Positions 27,573 to 36,952 of a stretch of 64,000 nucleotides of DNA are shown here, in pieces. The notes under the pieces are model-generated. The model made no database searches. It was not told the DNA's origin and was given only the letters and a program-made list of their open reading frames with translations. How positions within the stretch are numbered: position 1 is the first letter of the stretch; the number at the start of each line of letters is the position of its first letter. Both the position numbers and the translations under genes were made by a program. Origin of the DNA: Duganella sp. CF517 (GTDB taxonomy: Bacteria > Pseudomonadota > Gammaproteobacteria > Burkholderiales > Burkholderiaceae_D); the NCBI RefSeq assembly GCF_900110275.1, contig NZ_FODC01000002.1, forward strand, positions 124,001 through 188,000, written 5' to 3'.

Positions 27573-28571
27573 CTAGGCCGCCGACAGCATCGCCGACATG
27601 CCGATCAAGGTCGGATACTCCTCGGTGATGACGAAGGTCGGGATGTGCGACAGATAATCCGAGAACCGCCCCTTCTGCTCGAAGCGCGCGCGGAAGCCGG
27701 AACGCTCGAAGAATTCGCTCATGCGCGGCACGATGCGCCCGCCGATGTAGATGCCGCCCTTGGCGCCCAGGGTCAGCGCCACGTTGCCCGCCACCGTCCC
27801 GAGCATCTCGCAGAACGCCTCCAGCGTCTCCTCGCACACGGGACACAGGCGATGCAAGCCCTGCTCCATGATCTCGTTGGTGTTCAGGTTGCGCGGCTCG
27901 ACCCGCGCGCGCTCGCACAGCGCGCGGTACACCAGCGCCAGGCCGATGCCCGACACCAGCCGCTCGCTCGACACGTGCTCGTGATAGCGGCGCGCATAGC
28001 GCAGGATCTCGATCTCGCGCTCGTTCATCGGCGCGAAGGTGCTGTGCCCCCCCTCGCTGTCGATGGCGATCCAGCGGCCGGCGACACCGGACGGCACCAG
28101 CCCGGACACGCCCAGTCCGGCGTCCGCGCCCACCAGGCCGATGGTCGCGCCGGCGCGCGCCACGCCGCCGCCGATCTGGCGCTTGTGGTCCGCCGCCAGG
28201 TACGGCAAGGCGCTGGCCAGCGCGGTGAAGTCGTTCACCACCACCAGCGATTTGAGGCTGAATTGCGAGCACACCGCCTCGATCGAGAACGACCAGTGGT
28301 GGTTGGTCATGGTGACCCAGTCGCCGTCGATCGGATTGGCGATGGCGATGCCGGCGAAGCGCGCCTGGTAGCCGCCCGCCGCCACCGTGGCCGGCTGCGA
28401 CAAATAGGCCACCAGCGCCGCGCCCAGCGTCGGATAGGTGGCGCACTCGGTGACCCAGATGGCGTCAATTTGGTTGGGCGCCGTCTCCAGCCCGAAGCTG
28501 GCGCTGGTGCCGCCGATGTCGGCCAACAGGCGCGGGCCGTTCGCCAGGTGCGAAAAGTTTGCGCGATCCAT
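27573..28571 (-). CDS. glk: Glucokinase
   Basis: The 332-residue protein has the phosphate-binding LLADIGGTSASFGLE at its N-terminus, GIAIANPIDGDWV, the catalytic VVNDFTALASALP, and GIYIGGRIVPRM at the C-terminus. These match the bacterial Glk family, which uses ATP to phosphorylate glucose in the cytoplasm. It is divergent from a LacI-family gene, with two operator-like palindromes in the 213-bp gap. This suggests sugar-dependent repression of glk. Confidence 0.94.
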   Translation of the reverse strand: MDRANFSHLANGPRLLADIGGTSASFGLETAPNQIDAIWVTECATYPTLGAALVAYLSQPATVAAGGYQARFAGIAIANPIDGDWVTMTNHHWSFSIEAVCSQFSLKSLVVVNDFTALASALPYLAADHKRQIGGGVARAGATIGLVGADAGLGVSGLVPSGVAGRWIAIDSEGGHSTFAPMNEREIEILRYARRYHEHVSSERLVSGIGLALVYRALCERARVEPRNLNTNEIMEQGLHRLCPVCEETLEAFCEMLGTVAGNVALTLGAKGGIYIGGRIVPRMSEFFERSGFRARFEQKGRFSDYLSHIPTFVITEEYPTLIGMSAMLSAA

Positions 28572-28641
28572 GTCTCTTCCTTTTTATTGTGGGTGCCGCG
28601 ATGTACGACTTTGTGATGCGGATTATACGGCAGCACCCTCA

Positions 28642-28655
28642 TGAAATCGTTTTCA
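28642..28655. promoter_or_regulatory. LacI-type operator, glk-proximal
   Basis: TGAAATCGTTTTCA is a 14-bp palindrome (one symmetric pair mismatched) with the central CG usual for LacI-family operators. It lies 71 bp upstream of the glk start, in the divergent gap. Confidence 0.6.
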
Positions 28656-28744
28656 AAAACAGTTTTCATTAAATACCCGCCGCGGCGCAAAGTCAATGCG
28701 GCGCCGGAACTGGCCGAAAGGATAGTGAATATGGTAACCTTGGG

Positions 28745-28758
28745 TGAAAAGGTTTTCA
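28745..28758. promoter_or_regulatory. LacI-type operator, regulator-proximal
   Basis: TGAAAAGGTTTTCA is symmetric except for its central GG and shares TGAAA/TTTCA half-sites with the operator at 28642. It lies 27 bp before the LacI-family start codon, consistent with autorepression. Confidence 0.55.
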
Positions 28759-28784
28759 TAACATTTAAATAACAGGAATTCCCC

Positions 28785-29804
28785 TTGGCAGATCTCTCCC
28801 CCCACTCCGGCCCATCGACGCTGATGGATGTTGCACGCCAGGCGGGAGTGTCGCCCAGTACGGTTTCCCGCATCCTCAACGGCACCGCCAAGGTCTCCGA
28901 CGACAAGCGCGAGGCCGTGCTGGCGGCCATCGCCAAGATGAACTTCGCCCCCAACCAGATGGCGCAGGGACTGAAAAAAGGCCGCTCGCTGACCATCGGC
29001 ATCGTGGTGCAGGATATTTCCTCCCCGTTCTTCGATGAGACGCTGCGCGGCGTCGACGACGGCCTCAAGGGCACCGGCTACGCGTCGGTCATCGTCAGCG
29101 GCCACTGGAACGCCGACGAGGAGGCCGAGCGCATCCGCCTGCTGCTGGCGCGCAAGGTCGACGGCATCATCCTGTTGTCGGGCCGCATCTCGGACGAGAC
29201 CGTGCTCGGCTTCTCCACCCAACGGCCGATCGTCTCGACCGGGCGCGAACTCAAGACCCGCACCGCGCTGGGCTTCAAGATCAACAACGAATACGGCGCC
29301 TATCTTGCCGTGCGCCATCTGATCGACCTGGGCCACCGCCGCATCGCGTTCATCTCGGGCCCGGCCAACAACATGGACGCCGACGAGCGCCTGGCCGGCT
29401 ACCGGCGCGCGCTGGAGGAGGCCAACATCGACGCCGACCCGCATCTGATTGTCGAGGGCAATTACCACGAGGCCAGCGGCATGATGGCGATGAACCGCTT
29501 GTTCGACACGCACCAGCAATTCACGGCGGTGTTCGCGGCCAACGACCTGAGCGCCTACGGCGCACGGCTGGCCCTGTACCGCAAGGGCATCCGCGTGCCG
29601 GACGACATCTCGCTGGTCGGCTTCGATGACCTGCCGGGGTCGTCGTACACGACGCCGCCGCTGACCACCATCCGCCAGCCGCTGTACGACATCGGCCGCA
29701 TCGCCACCCACGCGCTGCTGCGCGTGATCAACGGCGAGGACGCCCAGGGCGAGATTCCGCCGCTCGAACTGATCGTGCGCGAGACCACGCGCCGGGTGCG
29801 CTGA
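28785..29804 (+). CDS. LacI family transcriptional regulator
   Basis: The 339-residue protein has the LacI helix-turn-helix and hinge (TLMDVARQAGVSPSTVSRIL, then NQMAQGLKKGRS). A periplasmic-binding-protein-like core follows (IGIVVQDISSPFF, FISGPANNMDADERLAGY, SLVGFDDLPGSSYTTPPLTT in shorter pieces). The start is TTG with AGGAA six bases upstream. It is divergent from glk and has a palindromic site in its own leader, so it probably represses itself and glk in response to a sugar or sugar phosphate. The inducer is unknown. Confidence 0.9.
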   Translation: MADLSPHSGPSTLMDVARQAGVSPSTVSRILNGTAKVSDDKREAVLAAIAKMNFAPNQMAQGLKKGRSLTIGIVVQDISSPFFDETLRGVDDGLKGTGYASVIVSGHWNADEEAERIRLLLARKVDGIILLSGRISDETVLGFSTQRPIVSTGRELKTRTALGFKINNEYGAYLAVRHLIDLGHRRIAFISGPANNMDADERLAGYRRALEEANIDADPHLIVEGNYHEASGMMAMNRLFDTHQQFTAVFAANDLSAYGARLALYRKGIRVPDDISLVGFDDLPGSSYTTPPLTTIRQPLYDIGRIATHALLRVINGEDAQGEIPPLELIVRETTRRVR

Positions 29805-29863
29805 GCGCGCCACCGAGTATCCACACGGAAAGCGGGCCTTTTGAGCATGGAAGGCGCATCCGC

Positions 29864-29891
29864 TTTACAATGATGAACGTTTCGCCATAAT
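29864..29891 (+). promoter_or_regulatory. Sigma-70 promoter of sodB
   Basis: TTTACA and CATAAT are separated by 16 bases, 39 bp before the sodB ATG. Confidence 0.55.
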
Positions 29892-29929
29892 TCACCCTCG
29901 GTTTTAACACCCCAAACAAAGGAACAACA

Positions 29930-30508
29930 ATGGAACATACCCTGCCACCACTGCCATATGCCATCGACGCCCTGGCGCCGCACATCTCGCAAGAAACCCT
30001 GGAATACCACTACGGTAAGCACCACCAGACGTATGTCACCAACCTGAACAACCTGATCAAGGGCACCGAGTTCGAGAACCTGTCGCTCGAAGAGATCATC
30101 AAGAAATCGTCCGGCGGCGTGTTCAACAACTCCGCCCAGGTGTGGAACCACACGTTCTACTGGAACAGCCTGACGCCAAACGGCAAAGGCGCACCGGACG
30201 GCGCGCTGGCCGAGGCGATCAACGCCAAGTGGGGTTCGTTCGACAAGTTCAAGGAAGAGTTCACCAAGTCGGCCGTCGGCAACTTCGGTTCGAGCTGGAC
30301 CTGGCTGGTGAAAAAGGCCGACGGTTCGCTGGACATCGTCAACACCTCCAACGCCGCCACCCCGCTGACCACCGACGCCAAAGCGCTGATCACCTGCGAC
30401 CTGTGGGAGCACGCGTACTACATCGACTACCGCAACGTGCGTCCGAAGTACCTGGAGACCTTCTTCAAGCTGGCCAACTGGGACTTCGCGGCGGCCAACT
30501 TCGCCTGA
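29930..30508 (+). CDS. sodB: Superoxide dismutase [Fe]
   Basis: The 192-residue enzyme shows all four expected metal ligands: His in [13 protein letters not shown], His in [11 protein letters not shown], and Asp and His in [14 protein letters not shown]. The pattern [10 protein letters not shown] and the length fit an iron-type cytoplasmic SodB that converts superoxide to peroxide and oxygen. It has its own promoter and a strong terminator, so it is probably a single-gene transcript. An AAAGGAACAACA ribosome site precedes the ATG. Confidence 0.97.
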   Translation: MEHTLPPLPYAIDALAPHISQETLEYHYGKHHQTYVTNLNNLIKGTEFENLSLEEIIKKSSGGVFNNSAQVWNHTFYWNSLTPNGKGAPDGALAEAINAKWGSFDKFKEEFTKSAVGNFGSSWTWLVKKADGSLDIVNTSNAATPLTTDAKALITCDLWEHAYYIDYRNVRPKYLETFFKLANWDFAAANFA

Positions 30509-30526
30509 ATGAACTAGGCACCACCG

Positions 30527-30567
30527 AAAAAGCCCGGTCCTCGTCGCGAGGGCCGGGCTTTTTTTTA
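30527..30567 (+). terminator. Rho-independent terminator of sodB
   Basis: AAAAAGCCCGGTCCTC and GAGGGCCGGGCTTTTTT form a long GC-rich hairpin flanked by A and T runs, 19 nt after the sodB stop. Confidence 0.95.
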
Positions 30568-30585
30568 ACCTGTCTGGAGACACCC

Positions 30586-31623
30586 ATGACCTACCTCGCC
30601 TCACCCCACCGCTACGAAGAAATGCAGTACCGCACCTGCGGCCGCAGCGGCTTGAAGCTGCCGGCGATGTCGCTCGGCCTGTGGCACAACTTCGGCGACA
30701 CCAACAACCTCGCCTCGCAGCGCGACATGCTGCGCACCGCCTTCGACCTGGGCATCACGCACTTCGACCTGGCCAACAACTATGGTCCGCCGTACGGCTC
30801 GGCCGAATCGAATTTCGGCCACCTGTTCAAGTCCGACTTCCAGCCCTACCGCGATGAATTGATCATCTCCACCAAGGCCGGCTGGGACATGTGGCCCGGC
30901 CCCTACGGCCAGGGCGGCGGCTCGCGCAAGTACGTGCTGGCCAGCCTCGATCAAAGCCTGAAGCGCATGGGCCTCGACTACGTCGACATCTTCTACTCGC
31001 ACCGCTTCGACCCGGCCACGCCGCTGGAGGAAACCATGGGCGCGCTGGCGCACGCGGTCCAGCAGGGCAAGGCGTTGTATGTGGGGGTGTCGTCGTACTC
31101 GGCGGAGAAAACCGCCGAAGCGGCGCGCCTGCTGCACGAGTGGAAGGTGCCGTGCCTGATCCACCAGCCGTCCTACAATATGCTGAACCGCTGGATCGAG
31201 GAAGACCTGCTCGACACCCTGGGCAAGCAGGGCATCGGCTGCATCACCTTCACCGCGCTGGCTCAGGGCATCCTGAGCGACAAATATTTGAACGGCATTC
31301 CGGCCGACGCCCGCATCAACCGTCCGGGCGGCGGTTCGCTGATGGCGTCGCATTTGAGCGAGGAGAACCTGGCCCGCGTGCGCGCCCTCAACGAGATCGC
31401 CAAGGCGCGCGGACAAACGCTGGCGCAGATGGCGCTGGCCTGGGTGCTGCGCGACGCGCGCATCACGTCGACCCTGATCGGCGCAAGCAGCAGTGCGCAG
31501 ATCCGCGAGAACGTCGCCGCGCTGAAGAACCTGCACTTCAGCGCCGACGAACTGGCCGCGATCGACCAGCAAGCCAAGGAAGGCGACATCAATTTGTGGG
31601 CGGTATCGTCCGTCCACAAATAG
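30586..31623 (+). CDS. Aldo/keto reductase, YghZ/MgrA type
   Basis: The 345-residue protein starts at ATG 30586 with CTGGAGA upstream. The N-terminus (YRTCGRSGLKLPAMSLGLWHNFG) and the motifs FDLANNYGPPYGSAE, Lys in ISTKAG, and YSHRFDPATPLEETM belong to the YghZ/GSP69-like group, which reduces L-glyceraldehyde 3-phosphate or methylglyoxal with NADPH. The catalytic Asp-Tyr-Lys set is present. It follows the sodB terminator and has no obvious operon partner. Confidence 0.92.
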   Translation: MTYLASPHRYEEMQYRTCGRSGLKLPAMSLGLWHNFGDTNNLASQRDMLRTAFDLGITHFDLANNYGPPYGSAESNFGHLFKSDFQPYRDELIISTKAGWDMWPGPYGQGGGSRKYVLASLDQSLKRMGLDYVDIFYSHRFDPATPLEETMGALAHAVQQGKALYVGVSSYSAEKTAEAARLLHEWKVPCLIHQPSYNMLNRWIEEDLLDTLGKQGIGCITFTALAQGILSDKYLNGIPADARINRPGGGSLMASHLSEENLARVRALNEIAKARGQTLAQMALAWVLRDARITSTLIGASSSAQIRENVAALKNLHFSADELAAIDQQAKEGDINLWAVSSVHK

Positions 31624-31629
31624 AAGCAC

Positions 31630-32028
31630 TTACTGGCGGGAAGCCGGCTGCCCGTTAAGCCGCGACTTCTCGCCACGCTCCAACGTTTGATCCGGCGCCA
31701 CGTCGTCATCCGGCACGCTGCCGTCGTCCTCCAACGGCACCACGTCGTGGAAATCGCCGTCCACCATCGCATCGGCGCCCGGGATGGTTTCGATATGGTC
31801 GAAGCCGATGTCGGCGCCCGCCTCCACGCTGTCGATGCCGACGTCGCCACGCTCGCCGGTGCCTTCGGCATCGGTGTCGCTGTCGAGCGCCAGGTCCGGA
31901 TTGCCGGCCACGTCGCTGCCGCTGTCGGAGTTATCGCTCGGGCCGAGCGAACGGGTACCGTGGCCGCGCCCCAGCACGCGATCGTTACCTGCCGGGATGT
32001 TATCGGGGTCGAGTGTACTGTCAGACAT
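31630..32028 (-). CDS. Small highly acidic protein of unknown function
   Basis: The 132-residue product starts at ATG 32028 with AAGGAG seven bases upstream. It is unusually rich in Asp, Glu, Gly and Ser (for example SDTDAEGTGERGDVG and PLEDDGSVPDDDV). No signal peptide, membrane helix or known domain is visible, so it is probably an intrinsically disordered cytoplasmic protein. I do not recognise a function. It is convergent with the aldo/keto reductase gene. Confidence 0.65.
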   Translation of the reverse strand: MSDSTLDPDNIPAGNDRVLGRGHGTRSLGPSDNSDSGSDVAGNPDLALDSDTDAEGTGERGDVGIDSVEAGADIGFDHIETIPGADAMVDGDFHDVVPLEDDGSVPDDDVAPDQTLERGEKSRLNGQPASRQ

Positions 32029-32152
32029 GATGTGCTCCTTCCAATGAAAACCCGATTGGACCACCGCGGCGGCGGCCGGTCCGTGCGCCCACTCGCATAT
32101 AGGGGAGACGCCTCCGGGCCGCCCGCCTATCGACACGATAGGAAATTTTTAC

Positions 32153-32181
32153 TTTACAAATGTACTATTCATAGATATAGT
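32153..32181 (+). promoter_or_regulatory. Sigma-70 promoter of the DUF4148 gene
   Basis: TTTACA and TATAGT are spaced by an ideal 17 bases, 29 bp before the ATG of the small exported protein. Confidence 0.65.
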
Positions 32182-32210
32182 TACTCCATACACACACGAA
32201 GGAGTACATC

Positions 32211-32561
32211 ATGAGCACCGCTACCAACAACCTGCTGCGCGCCGCCACCATCGTTCTCGCCATCGCCGCCGGCGGCGCCGCCGTCGCCCAGACCACATCG
32301 CAAGCCGGCACCGGCGCGGCCGCCACCAGCGCCGCCACTGCCACCACCGGCGCCGGCGCCACCAAGGCCGCGACCAGCAGCACCGCCGCGCAAAACGCCG
32401 TCGCCGCCACCACCGTCGCCGCGAGCAAAGCCCAACAGCCCGCCGGCCTGACCCGCGCCCAGGTTCAAGCGGAATTCCTCGAAGCGCGCAAAAACGGCAC
32501 GCTGCTGCAGACGGAAGCCGACTTCGACGTCGCGCAAACCCGCAAGCACTTCGCCAACTAA
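32211..32561 (+). CDS. Small exported DUF4148 protein
   Basis: The 116-residue protein has a signal peptide (AATIVLAIAAGGAAVAQ), then an Ala/Thr-rich low-complexity stretch. It ends in a DUF4148-like region (LTRAQVQAEFLEARKNGTLL, ADFDVAQ) common in Burkholderiales. A strong AAGGAG and a well-spaced promoter precede it. The function of DUF4148 proteins is unknown; they are small periplasmic proteins often present in many copies. It lies 15 nt before the efflux outer-membrane gene and could be co-transcribed with it. Confidence 0.8.
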   Translation: MSTATNNLLRAATIVLAIAAGGAAVAQTTSQAGTGAAATSAATATTGAGATKAATSSTAAQNAVAATTVAASKAQQPAGLTRAQVQAEFLEARKNGTLLQTEADFDVAQTRKHFAN

Positions 32562-32576
32562 CAGCGCAACGAGCCG

Positions 32577-34025
32577 ATGACCATGACCAGGCAACCATCG
32601 CCCCGCGCCGTCGCCGCCGCCCTGCTGGCGTGCGCGATGGCGGTGCTGGGCGGGTGCGCGGACATGGGCCACATCGAGCCGCAAGCCGTCGCGCTCGAAC
32701 CCGCGCAGCTGAACGCCGGCAAAGCCATCGCCGCCGCCAGCGCCGACGTGGCTTGGCCCGCGGAGCATTGGTGGGAAGCGCTGCACGACGAACAGTTGAA
32801 CAAGCTTGTCGGCGCGGCGCTGGCCGACAATCCCGGCCTGCGCGCGGCGCAAGCGCGCGTGCGCCAGGCCGAATCGCTGTCGGGCGTCGCCAGGGCCGCC
32901 ACACTGCCGCGCGTGGACGCCTCGGCCAGCGCGGACCGCGAGCTGTATTCCGCGCACAGCACCGTGCCCGCTCCGCTGGCCGGCAACTACGCGTGGAAGA
33001 ACACCGCCACCCTGTCCGGTTCCTACGACCTCGATCTGTGGGGCCGCAACCGCGACGCGCTGGCCGCCGCGCTCGACGAGGTGCGCATGGCGTCGGCCGA
33101 GGCGCAGATGGCGCGGCTGACATTGGAGACGGCCATCGTGCGCAGCTACATCCAGCTGTCGCTCGACTACGCGCTGCGCGACAGCGTGGCCGACAACCTG
33201 GCGCAGCGCCAGCGCATCCTCGAGATCACGCGCAAGCGCCATGCGGCGGGACTGGTGAGCGACATCGACGTCACCAACATTGAAACGACACTGCCGGCGG
33301 GACGGCGCGACCATGAGCAGATCGACGAATCGATCGCCCTGTTGCGCAACCAGCTGGCGGCACTGATCGGCAAAGGACCGGGCGACGGTGAAACGATCGC
33401 CCGGCCGAAGCTGGCCCTGGAAGCGGGCCACGGCGAAGCGGTGCCCGACACGCTGCCGGCGGAACTGGTCGGCCGGCGACCCGACATCGTCGCCCAGCGC
33501 TGGCGCGTGGAGGCGGCCGGCGCGCGCATCGCCGGCGCCAAGGCCGACTTCTACCCGAACATCAACCTGGCGGCCTTCGTCGGCGTGCAGTCGCTGGGTT
33601 TTTCGCGCTTCCTCGACAGCCACTCCCAGATGCGCGGGATCACGCCGGCCATCAGCCTGCCGATCTTCGACGGCGGCCGGCTGCGCGCCCAACTCGGCAA
33701 CCAGACCGCGCTCCGGGATGGCGCGGTCGAACAGTACAACGCCGCCGTGGTACAGGCGATGGCCGATGTGGCCAACGCGGTGGTGCGCATCGCCTCCGTC
33801 AAGCAACAGGACGTGTTGGCGCAGCGCGCGCTGGCGTCGGCGCGCCGCCAGCAGCAGCTGGCCGAGCGGGCCTACAACGCCGGCATGACCGATTCGCTCA
33901 ACGTCATCAACGCGCAGCTGACTTTGTTAAACGAGCAGCAGCAAATGGCACAAGTGGCGAGCAAACAACTGGATAACTACGCTTTGTTGATGTCGGCGCT
34001 AGGCGGGGGCATAAAAGTGGATTAA
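32577..34025 (+). CDS. Outer-membrane efflux lipoprotein, NodT/OprM family
   Basis: The 482-residue protein has a lipoprotein signal with a lipobox ending LGGC at about residue 24. Two OEP repeats follow (LRAAQARVRQAESLSGVAR, LDLWGRNRDALAAALDE). The PVPG-like region and NAGMTDSLNVINAQLTLL at the C-terminus are typical of TolC-type channels. It would form the outer-membrane exit for the FUSC/HlyD pump encoded just downstream. The MarR gene follows after 55 nt. Confidence 0.92.
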   Translation: MTMTRQPSPRAVAAALLACAMAVLGGCADMGHIEPQAVALEPAQLNAGKAIAAASADVAWPAEHWWEALHDEQLNKLVGAALADNPGLRAAQARVRQAESLSGVARAATLPRVDASASADRELYSAHSTVPAPLAGNYAWKNTATLSGSYDLDLWGRNRDALAAALDEVRMASAEAQMARLTLETAIVRSYIQLSLDYALRDSVADNLAQRQRILEITRKRHAAGLVSDIDVTNIETTLPAGRRDHEQIDESIALLRNQLAALIGKGPGDGETIARPKLALEAGHGEAVPDTLPAELVGRRPDIVAQRWRVEAAGARIAGAKADFYPNINLAAFVGVQSLGFSRFLDSHSQMRGITPAISLPIFDGGRLRAQLGNQTALRDGAVEQYNAAVVQAMADVANAVVRIASVKQQDVLAQRALASARRQQQLAERAYNAGMTDSLNVINAQLTLLNEQQQMAQVASKQLDNYALLMSALGGGIKVD

Positions 34026-34080
34026 CCGGGGGGCTTCCAAGTACAATCAATCCTTCAAAAATTATAAGAGGAGCAAGGCA

Positions 34081-34578
34081 ATGAGCAGTTTTGAAGCGAC
34101 TAAAAAACGCCTGAAAAACATCCATGCCCGCATGCCGGACTTCCCCGAGGATCTGATGCGCCTGTTGCGCATGACCTACCACATCCAAAAACGGATGAAA
34201 GATTTGAGCAATGCCGCGCTGCGCAAATATGACCTGGTGGACGCCAGCTACATGGTGCTGGCGGTGCTGTATGGCTCGGACGACGAGACCTCCACCGCCT
34301 CCACCCTGGGCGAGGCTTGCATGGAAAAGCCGGCCAACCTGACGCGCGTGTGCAACGACCTGGAAGCCCAGGGACTGATCACGCGCGGCAATCGTCCGGG
34401 CGACCGCCGCTGCGTGATGATTTCGCTGACCGACAGCGGCCGCGCGCTGATCGCCAAGGTGCTGCCGGAAGTATGGGCGGCGACCACCCACGCCTACGAC
34501 GGCTACGACGCGGAAGAAGTCAAACAACTGGAAGCACTGCTGAAACGGCAGTTGAACAACCTCGAAGCACTTACATAG
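34081..34578 (+). CDS. MarR family transcriptional regulator
   Basis: The 165-residue protein has a winged-helix core. The recognition region GEACMEKPANLTRVCNDLE is followed by the beta-wing ITRGNRPGDRRCVMISLTDSG, quoted in parts, as in MarR repressors. It is preceded by AGAGGAG. Its position inside an efflux operon, between the outer-membrane channel and the inner-membrane pump, suggests that it represses the operon and is released by an aromatic acid or similar ligand. Confidence 0.9.
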   Translation: MSSFEATKKRLKNIHARMPDFPEDLMRLLRMTYHIQKRMKDLSNAALRKYDLVDASYMVLAVLYGSDDETSTASTLGEACMEKPANLTRVCNDLEAQGLITRGNRPGDRRCVMISLTDSGRALIAKVLPEVWAATTHAYDGYDAEEVKQLEALLKRQLNNLEALT

Positions 34579-34591
34579 ACGAACCGACACC

Positions 34592-36739
34592 ATGAACCCT
34601 CCCTCCGCCGCCACGCCAACACAGGAACACACAGCGGCGCGGGGAGCGGTGAACAAGGGAGCGGCGTGGTTGCGCGCCGAAACCGCCGGCTGGTTCAACA
34701 CCGAAGGCCAGCGCTGGGTCTTCGTCGCCAAGGCCATGCTGGCCGCCTTCTCCGCCTTGTGGCTGGCGTTCCGCCTCGGCCTCGACTCCCCCTCCACCGC
34801 GCTTGCCACCACCGTCATCCTGGCCTTGCCCAGCAGCGGCATGGTGCTGGAAAAAGCCTTCTACCGTTTTCTCGGCACGCTGGTCGGCTGCGCGGCCTCG
34901 CTGCTGCTGGTGGCGCTGTTCCCGCAATCGCCGCCGGTGCTGTTCATCGGCGTGGCGCTGTGGGTCGCGCTGTGCACCGGCGGCGCCGCCATGCACCGCA
35001 ACCAGCAATCCTATAGCTTCGTGCTGGCCGGCTACACCGCCTGCATGATCGTCGTTCCCGCCATCGACGCGCCGGCCCATGTGTTCACCCTGGCCGTCAC
35101 CCGCGTGACCGAGGTCGGTCTGGGCATCATCTGCGCGGCCGTGGTGCATGACGTGATTTTCCCGCGCCGCCACTCGCAGGCCGTCATGCGCACCGTGCAG
35201 ACGCGCTACGCCGGCTTCATCACCTTTTGCCAGCAGGTGCTGGAGCAGCGGCTGTCGCCGGCGGAAGCGGAGTTGAACCACCTGAAGTTCGCCGCCGATA
35301 TCGCCGCGCTGGAGTCGGGCCGCGCCGCCGCCTTTTTCGAGGCCGACCACGCTCGCTCCCACACGCGCCAGCTGCACGCCTTCAACGCCGCTTTCATGAC
35401 GGTGCTGACCACCTTCTACACGCTGCACCGGCTGGTCCACCGCTTGCGCGTCAACGCCACCGGCCACGTGCTGGAGCTGGTCGAGCCGATGCATGCGCAT
35501 CTGGCGCAGGCGATGAAGCCCGACCTGACCGCCGGCCGGCTGGCACGGATGCGGGTGGAACTGGCCGAAGACATCGCGGCGGCGCGGGCGCGGCTGGCGG
35601 CCGAGCCGCTCGACGGGCGCCCGCAACAGATCGACTTCGATACGGCGGTCGAACTGCTGGACCGCTTCGTGCGCGACCTGGAGCAGTTCGCGGCGCTGTA
35701 CCACGGCCTGGCGCGGGAAAAGCGCCAGCAGGTCAGCGATCCCGGCGCCTACACGCCTAAGACGCCGCCGGCCATTGTCATCGCCAGCGGTTTCCGGGCC
35801 GGTGCCACCTTGCTGATCACGGCCGCCGCCTGGTACTGGCTGGCCTGGCCCTACGCCGCCAACGCCATCCTGATGGCGACGATCTTCTGCGCGCTGGCGT
35901 CGTCGTCGCCGCGGCCGACGGCGCTAGTGCAGCAGGTGCTGACCGGCTTCCTGATCGCCATGCCGCTGGCCTTCCTCACCGAGTTCCTGCTGATGACGCG
36001 CGCCGACGACTTCGGCCCGATGGTGCTGGCGGCCTTGCCGCTGCTGGCGCTGGGTTCCTACCTGAGCACCGGTCCCAAATGGGCCGGCGTGGGGATCGGC
36101 ATCGGCATGTTCTCCGCGACCTTGCTGGTGCCGGCCAACCAGATGCACTACGACGTGGAGGCTTTTATCAGCAGCGAACTGTCGCTGACGATGGGCGTGG
36201 TGGTGGCCTACGTGATGTTCAAGGTGGTGCTGCCCGAGCACACGATGGGCCACAAGGGCCACGTCGCCGCCGCGCTGTGGCGCGAGGCGCTGAACGCCTG
36301 CACAGCGCCGCTGCACCGGCTCAAGCGCCGCTTCGACAACCGCGTGCGCGACCTGCTAAGCCAGTTGAACGCCGCTTCGGGGCCGGCGCCGAGCGAAGCG
36401 GCGCGCTCGGTGGTGCGGCAGGGACTGACCTTGCTGGAACTGGGCCACGCCGTGATCGAACTGCGGCAGCTGGTCGCCGCCTCGCCGGCCGGCCCCGCGC
36501 GCCACGGCCTGCAACAGGTGGTGCGCAACCTGGCCGGCTACCTGCGCGCGCCAACGCCGGCGCACGGCGCGACCGCGCTGGAATCGCTGCTGCACGCCGG
36601 CACGGCGGTGCGCGCGGTGCTGGCCGACGCCGCACCCGAACGCCGCCTGCCGCTGCATACCGCGCTGACCGACCTGCATTCCATTTACACGTCCTTGCTG
36701 GACCAGCTATCTACCGGAGAACCCCACCATGCCGCGTGA
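34592..36739 (+). CDS. FUSC family inner-membrane efflux pump (AaeB-like)
   Basis: The 715-residue protein has two clusters of membrane helices, at roughly residues 45-185 and 385-555, separated by a cytoplasmic helical domain. A C-terminal soluble region follows. RWVFVAKAMLAAFSALWLAF and the VAVLPTSGM-like VILALPSSGMVLEKAFYR are typical of the fusaric-acid-resistance/AaeB family, which exports aromatic carboxylic acids. Its end overlaps the DUF1656 gene by 11 nt, and the HlyD adaptor follows. Together these make the AaeX-AaeA-AaeB set. Confidence 0.92.
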   Translation: MNPPSAATPTQEHTAARGAVNKGAAWLRAETAGWFNTEGQRWVFVAKAMLAAFSALWLAFRLGLDSPSTALATTVILALPSSGMVLEKAFYRFLGTLVGCAASLLLVALFPQSPPVLFIGVALWVALCTGGAAMHRNQQSYSFVLAGYTACMIVVPAIDAPAHVFTLAVTRVTEVGLGIICAAVVHDVIFPRRHSQAVMRTVQTRYAGFITFCQQVLEQRLSPAEAELNHLKFAADIAALESGRAAAFFEADHARSHTRQLHAFNAAFMTVLTTFYTLHRLVHRLRVNATGHVLELVEPMHAHLAQAMKPDLTAGRLARMRVELAEDIAAARARLAAEPLDGRPQQIDFDTAVELLDRFVRDLEQFAALYHGLAREKRQQVSDPGAYTPKTPPAIVIASGFRAGATLLITAAAWYWLAWPYAANAILMATIFCALASSSPRPTALVQQVLTGFLIAMPLAFLTEFLLMTRADDFGPMVLAALPLLALGSYLSTGPKWAGVGIGIGMFSATLLVPANQMHYDVEAFISSELSLTMGVVVAYVMFKVVLPEHTMGHKGHVAAALWREALNACTAPLHRLKRRFDNRVRDLLSQLNAASGPAPSEAARSVVRQGLTLLELGHAVIELRQLVAASPAGPARHGLQQVVRNLAGYLRAPTPAHGATALESLLHAGTAVRAVLADAAPERRLPLHTALTDLHSIYTSLLDQLSTGEPHHAA

Positions 36740-36929
36740 AATCGACTTTTTCGGCGTCCTGCTGCCCGGCGTGCTGCCACTGTTCCTCGTCAGCCTGCTG
36801 CTGCAGGTCGCGCTGGACAGCGTCTTGAGCCACGTCGGCGCGTACCGCCAAAGCTGGCATCCGGCGCTGGTGCGCCTTTGCCTGTTCGTCTGCATCTTCG
36901 GCGCCCTGCTGCTAACCCTGTACAAATAA
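36729..36929 (+). CDS. DUF1656 small membrane protein (AaeX-like)
   Basis: The 66-residue protein (MPREIDFFGVLLPGVLPLFL) has two membrane helices and matches the DUF1656/AaeX family always found with FUSC and HlyD efflux partners. A CCGGAGAACCCC ribosome site lies inside the end of the pump gene, giving translational coupling. Its role in the pump is not established. Confidence 0.9.
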   Translation: MPREIDFFGVLLPGVLPLFLVSLLLQVALDSVLSHVGAYRQSWHPALVRLCLFVCIFGALLLTLYK

Positions 36930-36952
36930 CCCCATCATCTTCGAGAGCTAAC

